A stretch of 38,817 nt of DNA from contig JAOAIL010000012.1 in assembly GCA_026414725.1 (NCBI GenBank), positions 1-38,817 on the forward strand, in the 5' to 3' direction. Shown piece after piece: positions 9,089-17,663 of the stretch. The notes under the pieces were generated by a model. It saw only the letters and a list, made by a program, of their open reading frames with translations, was not told the origin of the DNA and searched no databases. This DNA comes from a bacterium. Its GTDB lineage: Bacteria > Ratteibacteria > UBA8468 > B48-G9 > JAFGKM01. Both the position numbers and the translations under genes were made by a program. How positions within the stretch are numbered: position 1 is the stretch's first letter; every line of letters starts with the position of its first letter.

Positions 9089-9775
9089 ATGGATAGTTTC
9101 AAAAGACCTTTAATTATTGACCTGTCAGGTAAGGCAGGAGCAGGTAAGACATATGTGAAGGATAAACTAATTCAATATCTTTCACCTGGATATAAATGTG
9201 TTGACCTTTCTGATTATATCCTGACTGAAAAGGACTTTTTAGATTTTGTTATTTCCAGACCAGTGTCTTTCTTTTTATCTATCCTGTTTGTCCTTCTTTT
9301 TATCCCTAAGGGATACAGATGGATGTGTACCTGTTTGAGGTGGTGGATTAAGATGCAGATAATGATAATAAAGGGCAAATCATTAAAATGTGATTTTGTA
9401 TTTATAGATGAAGGGCTGTTTAGAAGAATAAGTTTAATAAGGATGTATTCCTTCAGGAGAGTTCTTTTTGAAAATATCCCTGTATTATTCAGAAAACACT
9501 TTCTTTATCCGGATATAACTGTATTTGTAATGGCGAATTATGATATGTGTGAAAAAAGAAGGATGGAAAGAGATAGAAATACAAACAGATTTAAACTTCC
9601 TGGTAACAAAAGAAAGGGTTTGATAATTATAGATGACCTGGGAAAAGATATTGATTATGCTGAAAAAACAGGGATTGTTAAGGTTTTAAGATACAATAAC
9701 GAAAGAGAATTTGAAATGTCAGTGTTAGCAGAACTATTAAGAATGAAGGATGGGATATGCCGAAAGTATCAGTAG
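9089..9775 (+). CDS. P-loop kinase-like protein of unknown substrate
   Basis: A Walker A motif, GKAGAGKT, lies at residues 14-21. FVFIDEG near residue 105 could serve as Walker B. A thymidylate-kinase-like stretch, PDITVFVMANYDMCEKRRMERD, with a basic lid region follows. The 228-residue protein therefore looks like a small-molecule or nucleoside-type kinase. A strongly hydrophobic segment (about 53-73, FVISRPVSFFLSILFVLLF) between them is unusual and suggests membrane contact. The ATG at 9089 is chosen over a GTG at 9053, because the GTG lies inside the operator-like palindrome and has no ribosome site. It overlaps the next GT2 gene by 19 bases. The substrate could be a sugar, lipid or nucleoside. 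No named family is recognised. Confidence 0.6.
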   Translation: MDSFKRPLIIDLSGKAGAGKTYVKDKLIQYLSPGYKCVDLSDYILTEKDFLDFVISRPVSFFLSILFVLLFIPKGYRWMCTCLRWWIKMQIMIIKGKSLKCDFVFIDEGLFRRISLIRMYSFRRVLFENIPVLFRKHFLYPDITVFVMANYDMCEKRRMERDRNTNRFKLPGNKRKGLIIIDDLGKDIDYAEKTGIVKVLRYNNEREFEMSVLAELLRMKDGICRKYQ

Positions 9776-10668
9776 TGATACCACTTTATAACAAGGTAAG
9801 ATATATAGGTAGAGCGGTTGAATCCATATTAAGTCAGACGATGCAGGATTTTGAGTTAATCGTGGTTAATGATGGTTCTACAGATGGGAGTGAGAGGGTG
9901 GTGGAGGGTTATAAAGATAGCAGGATACGGATTATACATAGAGATAGTCCATCACCTGGGGGACATAAGGCGAGGAATGAAGGGATACGAAATGCGAAAA
10001 GTGATTTAATAGCATTTCTGGATGGAGATGATGAGTGGAGGGAAAGTTTTCTTGAGACAGTGTTAAGGTTAAGGGCGAGATTTTCTTCTGCAGGGGCATA
10101 TGCAACAGCGTATGAAGAGAGAGAAGGGGAGAAGATAAAGGTGCCTAAGTTCTGGTATATACCTGAAGGTGATTGGGAGGGGATAATACCTGACTATTTT
10201 AAGAGTTGTGTATATGGGACATCACCTGTATGGACAGGGGCAGTTGCTGTACCTAAGGGGGTATTTGAAGAGGCAGGATATTTTCCTGAAGGGGTGAAGA
10301 AGGGAGGAGACCTTGATATGTGGGCTCGTATTGCATTAAGGTATCCGATTGCATTCAGTAGGTATGTGGGGGCGGTATATTATAAAGATATTCCTGGGTC
10401 AGTTATAAAGTTGCATAAGGTTTTAGAAGGGTTTAAGGTAGTGGATACACTGGAAGAGTATTTAAGAAACAATCCTGATATTCCAGAAAGAAGAAAAAGA
10501 TATATAATAGAATATGCAAACAGGTTCAGATTGAGTTCTGCTTCACACTGTATTAAGGCAGGAGAGATTGAGTTAGCAAAGGAACATCTTAAAAATTGCC
10601 ACACAAGAAGGTTTATTATAAGGAAGTTGTATCTTCAGTTGAAAATAGTTTGGGGTGGTAATTTATAA
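9757..10668 (+). CDS. Glycosyltransferase family 2 (GT-A)
   Basis: This 303-residue inverting GT-A enzyme has the nucleotide-binding N-terminus VSVVIPLYNK, the VVNDGSTDG motif (residues 37-44) and the metal-binding DGDD (89-92). KKGGDLDMWARI later supplies the acidic acceptor-site motif. It has no transmembrane segment, so it acts at the cytoplasmic membrane face on a lipid-linked glycan. GGATGGGAT before the ATG is an acceptable ribosome site. Base use differs from its neighbours: the coding strand is visibly rich in G, with many GGG, GTG, GAG and AGG codons. For example, 30 of 60 bases are G or C at 10201-10260, against 16 of 60 at 11521-11580. This hints at recent acquisition. Confidence 0.88.
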   Translation: MPKVSVVIPLYNKVRYIGRAVESILSQTMQDFELIVVNDGSTDGSERVVEGYKDSRIRIIHRDSPSPGGHKARNEGIRNAKSDLIAFLDGDDEWRESFLETVLRLRARFSSAGAYATAYEEREGEKIKVPKFWYIPEGDWEGIIPDYFKSCVYGTSPVWTGAVAVPKGVFEEAGYFPEGVKKGGDLDMWARIALRYPIAFSRYVGAVYYKDIPGSVIKLHKVLEGFKVVDTLEEYLRNNPDIPERRKRYIIEYANRFRLSSASHCIKAGEIELAKEHLKNCHTRRFIIRKLYLQLKIVWGGNL

Positions 10669-10678
10669 GGAAAAAGCA

Positions 10679-10804
10679 ATGAAATTTATTTACTTTATAG
10701 TTGTGATAGTTTTGCTTAAAATCAATACAAAATCTATACATGGGTGTATAGAAATATCAAGAAATGATGATATGCTTTTTAGAGATATTAGGAACGAGAA
10801 ATGA
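10679..10804 (+). CDS. Small membrane or secreted peptide, 41 residues
   Basis: A short ORF fills the gap between the GT2 and the next GT4 gene. Its ATG follows an AAGGA ribosome site at a spacing of about 7 bases. Its TGA overlaps the next ATG as ATGA, the coupling used throughout this contig. The product begins MKFIYFIVVIVLL and continues with a polar tail ending RDIRNEK, so it has one hydrophobic helix or a signal peptide. It resembles no family I know. It could be a real small membrane protein, a translational-coupling leader, or a degraded gene remnant. Confidence 0.45.
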   Translation: MKFIYFIVVIVLLKINTKSIHGCIEISRNDDMLFRDIRNEK

Positions 10805-11946
10805 GGATAGCAATTGACTGTAATAGTATGGGAGAAGAAAGAACGGGGATTGGCTGGTATATATACTATCTTATCGGGAATCTTGTAAAGATTGATAAAC
10901 AAAATTACTATTTATTTTTTGATATTGCATCACGGGGTTATAAAGAAAAATACAATAAAATCAAATCTTATATCCCTGACCAGGAAAACTTCCAAGCAAG
11001 AATATACAGATTCCATTCGTATATAGGAAGAAAATATCTGCCTGTTGAATTATTTACTGGAAAAGTTGATATACTGCATAGTTATGACCATTCACAGGTT
11101 CTTTCTACTACATTTAAGGCAAAAAAAATTGTTACTGTTCATGATATTATTCCTTTATTACCTGAATTCAATGAAAAATTAAATTTATTGATGCCTGAAG
11201 AATGCAAAAGAGGAAGAAAATTCTTGAAGGAAGTAATACGGAAATCTGATAGAATTATAACAGTGTCAAATGCCGCAAAGGATGATATAGTAAAATACCT
11301 ATCTGTAAACCCATCAAAAATCAGTGTTACACATTTAGGTAAGGATGAAATATTTTATCCACGTGAAATTAATAAAGGTATTCTTAATAAATATAAAATT
11401 TTAAAAAGGTTTATTCTTACTTCCCCTGTTTATCCTTCCCGTAAAAATTTTGCAAGAATACTTTTATCTTTTGAAAAGATAAGAAAGAACAATAATTGTC
11501 AGTTAGTTTCATTTGGAAAGGTTAAAAAATATGGTGAATGGTATGCTATTTTTAATAGATTACCTGATTCTATAAGGGAAGATATTATATTTCTTGGCTA
11601 CATTCCTCATACAGAACTTCCTTATCTTTACAGTTCTGCTGAGTTTTTCATATATCCTTCCCTTTATGAGGGGTTTGGACTTCCACCACTTGAGGCAATG
11701 TCTTGTGGTTGTCCTGTAATAACTTCCAATACATCCTCTCTTCCAGAAGTGGTAGGAGATGCAGGTATTTTTATAGACCCTTATAATGTAGATGAGATGG
11801 CAGAGAATATGGAGAGATTGCTTACAGATGAGAAATTGAGAGAGCAGTTAAGGACAAAAGGGTTAGAAAGAGCAAAGCAGTTTACATGGGAGAAGACAGC
11901 GAGGGAAACACTTAAAGTATATGAAGAGGTGTATAATGGAAAATAA
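10801..11946 (+). CDS. Glycosyltransferase family 4 (mannosyltransferase-like)
   Basis: This 381-residue GT-B protein opens with [18 protein letters not shown], the glycine-rich loop typical of GT4 mannosyl- or rhamnosyltransferases. It contains [10 protein letters not shown] and HSYDHSQVL in the acceptor domain. Its donor domain has the canonical [16 protein letters not shown] (about residues 284-299), with both motif glutamates, and then [15 protein letters not shown]. The whole layout resembles WbdA/WbaZ-type enzymes of O-polysaccharide synthesis. The start is fixed by the ATGA overlap with the small ORF upstream. The end overlaps the next GT2 gene by 11 bases. Sugar specificity cannot be told from the sequence. 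Confidence 0.88.
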   Translation: MRIAIDCNSMGEERTGIGWYIYYLIGNLVKIDKQNYYLFFDIASRGYKEKYNKIKSYIPDQENFQARIYRFHSYIGRKYLPVELFTGKVDILHSYDHSQVLSTTFKAKKIVTVHDIIPLLPEFNEKLNLLMPEECKRGRKFLKEVIRKSDRIITVSNAAKDDIVKYLSVNPSKISVTHLGKDEIFYPREINKGILNKYKILKRFILTSPVYPSRKNFARILLSFEKIRKNNNCQLVSFGKVKKYGEWYAIFNRLPDSIREDIIFLGYIPHTELPYLYSSAEFFIYPSLYEGFGLPPLEAMSCGCPVITSNTSSLPEVVGDAGIFIDPYNVDEMAENMERLLTDEKLREQLRTKGLERAKQFTWEKTARETLKVYEEVYNGK

Positions 11947-12781
11947 AAACAATCCATTAGTAAGTATAATTATTCCTGTATATAACAGAGCAGAATTATT
12001 ACCGAGAACACTTAAGAGTGTTGTGAACCAGACATATAGAAACATTGAAATAATAGTTGTTGATGATGGGTCAGATGAGGATATAAAAATTATCTGTGAT
12101 AGATTTAATGACCCGAGAATAAGGTATATAAGACATACTGAAAATAAAGGACTTCCATCTGCAAGGAATACAGGAATAAGGATGTCAAAAGGTGATTTTA
12201 TTACCTTTCTTGATTCAGATGATGAATATATACCAGAAAGAATTGATAAACAGGTAAAGTTCTTTACAGAAAATAGAGATATACAGGTTGTATACTGTAG
12301 TGTATTAGAAGAGAAAAAGGGGAAACAGTATTTAAGGAAAATAATAGGAGACAAATGGTTTGTATGGGTTCACCAGATTATGCTTAAAAAGGAAGTTATT
12401 GAAAAAGTAGGTTTCTTTGATGAATCTTTTATATCGTTGGAAGATGTTGATTATGTATATCGGCTCAGAAAATTCTATACATTCGGATTTATTGATGAAC
12501 CGTTGTTAATATACCATAATACACCGGGGTCTTTAGGTAAAGATATTGAAAAAAGGAATAAGGCAAGGGAATTATTTATTAGGAAACATAGAACTACTTT
12601 AAGCCGTAGGTCTATAAGCAAGATGTTATATAGTGCAGGAAAAGATTATCTCACTTTGGGTAAAGTGAAAAAAAGCATAAACTGTTTTTCAAGAGCATAT
12701 TTTATATATCCTTTGAATCAACAGGCATTAAGAAAGATGATTAAAACACTTCCTTTAATCTTGAAGAGTAAATTCCGATGA
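11936..12781 (+). CDS. Glycosyltransferase family 2 (GT-A)
   Basis: This 281-residue GT-A protein contains LVSIIIPVYNRAE at the N-terminus, VVDDGSDE (DDGS at 43-46) and the DSDD metal site (93-96). EDVDYVYRLRKF lies later, in the place of the acceptor-site ED motif. The ATG at 11936 is chosen over one at 11921, because GAGGTG sits just upstream at a suitable distance and the protein then begins as GT2 proteins usually do. The C-terminus is a helical, tetratricopeptide-like tail with no membrane segment. It overlaps the next gene by 4 bases (ATGA). It probably extends the same glycan as its GT4 neighbours. Confidence 0.87.
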   Translation: MENKNNPLVSIIIPVYNRAELLPRTLKSVVNQTYRNIEIIVVDDGSDEDIKIICDRFNDPRIRYIRHTENKGLPSARNTGIRMSKGDFITFLDSDDEYIPERIDKQVKFFTENRDIQVVYCSVLEEKKGKQYLRKIIGDKWFVWVHQIMLKKEVIEKVGFFDESFISLEDVDYVYRLRKFYTFGFIDEPLLIYHNTPGSLGKDIEKRNKARELFIRKHRTTLSRRSISKMLYSAGKDYLTLGKVKKSINCFSRAYFIYPLNQQALRKMIKTLPLILKSKFR

Positions 12782-13905
12782 AAGTACTTTTTATAGCAGG
12801 ATGGTTTCCTGAAGGTGGAAATTATAGTGGTATATTTATAAAGGAACATGCACTCGCTGTATCAAAATTTTGGGATGTTGCAGTTATACATGGAAAGGGT
12901 GTAAAGTGGCAGAGAACAAGATACAGGTCTTCTTTTTCAGATGAAGATGGATTAAAAATTTTAAGATTTACATATAGAGAAATTCCTTTATTACCTTCTT
13001 ATTCCAGTTATATAAAAGGGATTATACTCAGTTTTGAAAAATTTTTGTCAGATGGTTTTAAACCTGATATTATACATGCCAATATATATAAAACAGGTGT
13101 GCCTGCCTGTATAATAAAAGAAAGATATGGTATCCCATATGTTATCACTGAACACTATTCAGGTTACGCACGGAAGACAATGAATAAGAAGAAATTAAAA
13201 ATTGCGCGGCTCGGTATGGAAAATGCTGATTTGGTTCTACCAGTAAGTGAGTCCTTAAAAAATGATATTTTTTCTTATGGTATCAAAGGTAATTTTGAAA
13301 TAATTCCCAATACAGTTCCTGATTATTTTAATTGTAGTTCTGATATAAAAAATAAATCATATATAAAGAGAATTTTGTGTGTTGCGGCTATGCATCCTAA
13401 GAAAAATATACCTGTTCTTATAAATGCCTGTAAAGTCCTGCATAATATCCGACAGGACTGGGAACTTAATATAGTGGGTGAAGGTGAGAGATTGGAAGAG
13501 TATAAAAAGATGGTTCATGATTTTTCTCTTGATAAGTTTATCCATTTTCTTGGTGGAAAACAAAAAACAGAGATAGCATCTATGATGCAATCATCCGTAT
13601 TTTTTGTCCTGCCAAGCAAATTTGAAAATCTTCCGTGTGTATTATTAGAAGCATTATGTTGTGGATTATCTGTGGTTGCTACAAAAGTTGGGGGAGTACC
13701 GGAAATAATAAATGATACCAATGGAATTCTTGTAGAGCCAGACAATCCTGAAGCACTTGCAAAAGCAATGTTATATATGCTGGATAATCCAGAGAAATAT
13801 AACAGACAGAAGATATCTTATGAGGCAAGAAATAAATACTCTTATGAGGTAGTTGGGAAACGGATAGTGTCAGTATATGAAAAGATACTTCAACACCAAA
13901 ACTAA
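12778..13905 (+). CDS. Glycosyltransferase family 4 (GT-B)
   Basis: This is a 375-residue GT-B glycosyltransferase. The N-terminal VLFIAGWFPEGGNYSGIFIKEH is typical of the exopolysaccharide/teichuronic-acid GT4 subfamily. VITEHYSGY lies near the domain centre. The donor domain contains AAMHPKKNIPVLI and the paired-glutamate segment FENLPCVLLEALCCG, followed by ATKVGGVPEII. The start is an ATGA overlap with the previous GT2 gene and the end overlaps the next gene by 29 bases, so it belongs to the same operon. No signal peptide or membrane helix is present. Donor and acceptor are unknown. Confidence 0.88.
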   Translation: MKVLFIAGWFPEGGNYSGIFIKEHALAVSKFWDVAVIHGKGVKWQRTRYRSSFSDEDGLKILRFTYREIPLLPSYSSYIKGIILSFEKFLSDGFKPDIIHANIYKTGVPACIIKERYGIPYVITEHYSGYARKTMNKKKLKIARLGMENADLVLPVSESLKNDIFSYGIKGNFEIIPNTVPDYFNCSSDIKNKSYIKRILCVAAMHPKKNIPVLINACKVLHNIRQDWELNIVGEGERLEEYKKMVHDFSLDKFIHFLGGKQKTEIASMMQSSVFFVLPSKFENLPCVLLEALCCGLSVVATKVGGVPEIINDTNGILVEPDNPEALAKAMLYMLDNPEKYNRQKISYEARNKYSYEVVGKRIVSVYEKILQHQN

Positions 13906-14923
13906 AAAATATAGAGAAACTTTGAAAATGATATTTCCTTTTCTTATGATTTTTTTGAAACACCCGTTTAAAACAATAAGATATGCTATAAGTAATGTAA
14001 AGATAAGAAAAGATACTGTTAAAATCTTGAAGTACCAAAGATTATGTAGATTGAAAAAAGATATAAAACCAGTTTATTTCTTTGGTCCTTATAAATCCAT
14101 TTCTTTTAAGTTAGGTGGTTCATATATACTTGAAGCATTGAGACAGTCAGGCATTAAGGCATATTCAGGTTATTATACCAATGTTGATAGTATCTACGAT
14201 TCTATAGTTGTAATTGTGCAGAGGATATCTGAAGAAATTGATGTTATGAAATTGAAAAAAAACGGAAATAGGATAATTTTTGATATACATGATGCTTACT
14301 GCCTGTGGAAGGAAGAGACATACAGATTGATAGACATTGCCGACTTTATTATTTATCCAAACAGAACATTAGTAGATGAAATTTCAAAAGATAAGAAAAA
14401 AACATATACAGTTCTATATGGTTATGCAGACCCTGCTATTTATATCCTGTTTAGAGAGAAGAAATATAAAAATTTTGATACAATTAAATGCTGCTATTTT
14501 GGATATAAGAGAAATGCGGAGATGAAGATATTGAATAAGCTACAAAAAGAGATATCTCTGACTCTGCTCCCCTCTTCGTTAGAGAGTATAAAAAAACTTA
14601 CTGATTTTAATATGCATATAGATGTAAGGAAAGATAAAGTAAAGGATGATATATTATATAAGCCACTTACGAAAATACTTATTGCTGCTGAATGTAATTC
14701 TAATATAATTGTTGAAAAGACACCGAGAACTCTTGAGATATTACCAGAGGATTACCCATTTTTTATATCAAAAGATAAAATAGAAGAAGATATAAAAAGA
14801 ATAAAATCATTATTTGGGACAGAAAAATGGAGATATGGGTTATCTGTAATGGCGGATATTCGCAATAAATATACATTCAGTTACCATTTACAGTCATTTA
14901 TAAAAATACTGGAGGGACTATAA
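13877..14923 (+). CDS. Unrecognised protein, possibly a divergent GT-B glycosyltransferase
   Basis: I do not recognise this 348-residue protein. Its layout is that of a GT-B fold. An N-terminal Rossmann-like half contains KPVYFFGPYKSISFKLGG and NRIIFDIHDAYCLWKEE. A linker and a C-terminal half follow, with KPLTKILIAAECNSNIIVEK, where GT4 enzymes bind the nucleotide. The usual E-x7-E motif is not evident. The first 45 residues are basic and hydrophobic (MIFPFLMIFLKHPFKTIRY), suggesting membrane attachment. An ATG at 13928 is an alternative start, and neither start has a good ribosome site. It is followed by a TAATG overlap with the oxidoreductase gene, so it sits in the operon of the unusual trio. 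Confidence 0.5.
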   Translation: MKRYFNTKTKKYRETLKMIFPFLMIFLKHPFKTIRYAISNVKIRKDTVKILKYQRLCRLKKDIKPVYFFGPYKSISFKLGGSYILEALRQSGIKAYSGYYTNVDSIYDSIVVIVQRISEEIDVMKLKKNGNRIIFDIHDAYCLWKEETYRLIDIADFIIYPNRTLVDEISKDKKKTYTVLYGYADPAIYILFREKKYKNFDTIKCCYFGYKRNAEMKILNKLQKEISLTLLPSSLESIKKLTDFNMHIDVRKDKVKDDILYKPLTKILIAAECNSNIIVEKTPRTLEILPEDYPFFISKDKIEEDIKRIKSLFGTEKWRYGLSVMADIRNKYTFSYHLQSFIKILEGL

Positions 14924-16215
14924 TGAGAGAGATATATGAGGCATTGAAAGGACTAAAAAAAGAGGTTAATGTAGGAATTGTTGGTTGTGGCTGGTGGGGA
15001 ATTTGTTTTGTAAGTGCTCTTAAAAGATCGGGTTTTATGGTACCACGTCTCCTTATTGATAAGGATATCAATAAATGTAAAAAGGCGTACTTTGAATTTG
15101 GGATTAAAAAAGAAGATATTTTGTATATTGAAAGAACGGAAGATATTAAGAAGATAGATAGATATAAGTATATTGTTGCAAATGATGTAAATTTATTAGA
15201 GGATTTAGAGAAGTTTAATATAGATATTATTCATGAAAGTACAGGTGGTGTTATATCGGGTGCAAAAACAGCCCTTTTTTCTATTGAAAACAAGATTCCT
15301 TTTACAACAATTAATAGTGAAATGGATGCTACCATTGGACTGATACTTTCTAAAAAGGCATTAGAAAAGGGAATTATATATACAAATACAGAGGGGGACC
15401 AGCCGGGCTGTCTTGCAGAGATGATAGATACAGTTATATCCTGGGGATTTGAGCCGAGAATAGTCGGAAATTGTAAACTTTTTCTTGACCATTACCAGAC
15501 ACCTGAAGGAGTAATGCCATGGGTTCCAGAAGGTGGTAATCCTTATTCATACAGCGGCGCTGCAGATGGTTCTAAAATATCTATTGAATTATCAGTTGTT
15601 GCTAATGCTTTTAATTTCCCGCCATTTAAAAGAGGGATGTACGGTCCAGATACAAAGAAAATAGATATAGTAAAGACATTTCATAATCTTATAGACCTTG
15701 ATACTTTATCAGGAGGACATATTGACTATACATTTGGGTCAACAGAGCCAGATATGGGTGGTCCTGTATTTGTGATTGGCTATACTCAAAATGAGCGATT
15801 AAAAGCAGAAATGAAAAATTATAAAAAAGGTATTGGTCCGTATTATCTATTTTTTCGTGACCATCATCTCGGAAGTATTGAAGCACCTTTAACCATAGCA
15901 AAAGCCCTATTTTTTAATAGCCCTTTTCTATCTCCAAAGGTATGGTGTTCAGAGGTTATAACAGTGGCGAAAAGGGACTTGAAAGCAGGGATAAAACTTG
16001 ATGAAATCGGTGGATATGATTATTATGGACTTGTAGAAAAGGCAGACATATCATTCAGAGAAAAAATGTTGCCGTTAGGTTTAGCCAGTTTTGCTACACT
16101 TAAGAGAGATGTTAAAAAAGATGATATTATTACATATGATGATGTAGAACTTGAAGATAACCTTGCTGTTAAGTTAAGAAAGGAACAGGATTTATACTGG
16201 TTCGGTAAGAACTGA
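14923..16215 (+). CDS. NAD(P)-dependent oxidoreductase with C-terminal SAF domain (COG4091-like)
   Basis: The 430-residue protein has a Rossmann fingerprint, VGIVGCGWWG (residues 17-26), a homoserine-dehydrogenase-like middle and a C-terminal SAF domain (about 344-425). The SAF domain is recognised by KRDLKAGIKLDEIGGYDYYG and VKKDDIITYDDVEL, as in sialic acid synthases. This matches COG4091, annotated as predicted homoserine dehydrogenase with a SAF domain. Members occur in sugar metabolism and surface-glycan clusters. The start overlaps the previous stop by one base (TAATG). The ATP-grasp-GNAT gene follows after 11 bases and then a BKACE gene. Together they suggest oxidation of a sugar or amino-acid-like precursor. 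The actual substrate is not known. Confidence 0.75.
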   Translation: MREIYEALKGLKKEVNVGIVGCGWWGICFVSALKRSGFMVPRLLIDKDINKCKKAYFEFGIKKEDILYIERTEDIKKIDRYKYIVANDVNLLEDLEKFNIDIIHESTGGVISGAKTALFSIENKIPFTTINSEMDATIGLILSKKALEKGIIYTNTEGDQPGCLAEMIDTVISWGFEPRIVGNCKLFLDHYQTPEGVMPWVPEGGNPYSYSGAADGSKISIELSVVANAFNFPPFKRGMYGPDTKKIDIVKTFHNLIDLDTLSGGHIDYTFGSTEPDMGGPVFVIGYTQNERLKAEMKNYKKGIGPYYLFFRDHHLGSIEAPLTIAKALFFNSPFLSPKVWCSEVITVAKRDLKAGIKLDEIGGYDYYGLVEKADISFREKMLPLGLASFATLKRDVKKDDIITYDDVELEDNLAVKLRKEQDLYWFGKN

Positions 16216-16226
16216 AGGTCGGAAGA

Positions 16227-17663
16227 TTGGTCGGTATAATTTTATACAATTTATGGGAGAAAATTACGGGTTATAGAGGAGAAAAGAGGCGATTTAAAAG
16301 GGTAACAGGTTATGACCTGAATCTTAAAAATCCCCGTAGTTTCGGTGAAAAAATTGTATGGAAAAAAATTTATGATAGAAATCCTCTTATACCTGTAGTA
16401 GCAGATAAATATAAGGTTAGAGAGTATGTAAAAAGAGTTCTTGGAGTAAAGGAAGCAGAAAATATTTTAGTACCACTTCTTTATGTCACAGATAGACCTG
16501 AATCTATTCCTTTTGATAAACTGCCTGAAGAATACATTATAAAGCCCAATCATGGTTCTGGATGGCATATTATAGTTAAACAGGGGGAGGCATTTATTAC
16601 AAGGAAGGGAAAGAAAATTGAAAAGGGTGAAATTGTCTCACAATGTAGAAAATGGTTGAAAATAACCTATGGGGTTAGGGAGTATGAGTGGGCATATCAA
16701 CCGATAAAGAAGAGAATAATTATAGAGAAAATTATGAAAGATAAGGAAGGTAAATTACCAACGGACTATAAATTTTTTATTATTCATGGTAAGTGTCATC
16801 TTATTCAGGTTATATACAACAGATTTTCTGATAAATCACTTGGTATGTACACACCTGACTGGCAATATCTTAATGTAAAAGGGAAAGCAAAACAGGCCCC
16901 CCCTGATTCAAAACCACCTTCTCTTGAAAAGATGATAGATATGGCTGAGAAATTAGGAGGTCTTTTTGATGCTATCAGGGTGGATTTTTTTCTTGTTGAG
17001 GATAGAATATACTTCAGCGAACTTACAAATTATCATCAGACAGGCTATATTAAATGGGAACCTGTTTCATTTGATTTTGAATTGGGTTCTAAGTGGCAGA
17101 TAGAACCCGGTTACTGGGAAAAAAATGCTTATATAGAAAAATTAGCGAGAGAGATAGATGATGCATGTGATATAATTATAGAGAAAGCAACAGATATAGA
17201 TAGACCTGCTATTATGCGCCTTTTAAAACAGGCAAATATGCACTATATACCTTCACCAGAGATGCCATCTATCACATATGAAAATTACTTTGTGGCACGT
17301 CTTAATGGGAAGGTTGTGGGCTTCTGCGGATATAAAGTTCTTGATTCTACTACAGCAAAGACAGAACTGATGGTTGTAGATAAAAGATACAGAAGCAGAG
17401 GGATTGGTTATAAACTTCAGGTATGTAGAATGGAAGATATGTTTGCAAAAGGGATACAGAGGGTTATAACAAATACTGACCTTCCTGAAACAATTGCATG
17501 GTATAAAAGACATTTTGGGTATATAGAGGTGGGAAAAGTTAAAAAATTACATACATTTGGTGCTCCTGATATAGATTACTGGACTACTCTTGAAGTTGAC
17601 CTGAAAAAATGGAAGGACAGTCAAAATGAAAGAACTATTTCCACATCCTGTCACACCATATAA
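16227..17663 (+). CDS. TupA-like ATP-grasp ligase fused to a GNAT acetyltransferase
   Basis: The N-terminal two-thirds (about residues 20-300) match the TupA-like ATP-grasp family (TupA is implicated in teichuronopeptide synthesis). Markers are NPRSFGEKIVWKKIYDRNPL, YIIKPNHGSGWHIIV and FSELTNYHQTGYIKWEP. The last part (about 310-465) is a GNAT acetyltransferase with the acetyl-CoA loop RSRGIGYKL near residues 388-396 and ITNTDLPETIAWYKRHFGY. Such ATP-grasp enzymes form amide bonds between a glycan or sugar acid and an amine or amino acid. The GNAT part would acetylate an amine. No in-frame ATG exists near the start, so TTG at 16227 is used. CTG at 16212 is a less likely alternative. The end overlaps the BKACE gene by 38 bases. 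Confidence 0.8.
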   Translation: MVGIILYNLWEKITGYRGEKRRFKRVTGYDLNLKNPRSFGEKIVWKKIYDRNPLIPVVADKYKVREYVKRVLGVKEAENILVPLLYVTDRPESIPFDKLPEEYIIKPNHGSGWHIIVKQGEAFITRKGKKIEKGEIVSQCRKWLKITYGVREYEWAYQPIKKRIIIEKIMKDKEGKLPTDYKFFIIHGKCHLIQVIYNRFSDKSLGMYTPDWQYLNVKGKAKQAPPDSKPPSLEKMIDMAEKLGGLFDAIRVDFFLVEDRIYFSELTNYHQTGYIKWEPVSFDFELGSKWQIEPGYWEKNAYIEKLAREIDDACDIIIEKATDIDRPAIMRLLKQANMHYIPSPEMPSITYENYFVARLNGKVVGFCGYKVLDSTTAKTELMVVDKRYRSRGIGYKLQVCRMEDMFAKGIQRVITNTDLPETIAWYKRHFGYIEVGKVKKLHTFGAPDIDYWTTLEVDLKKWKDSQNERTISTSCHTI

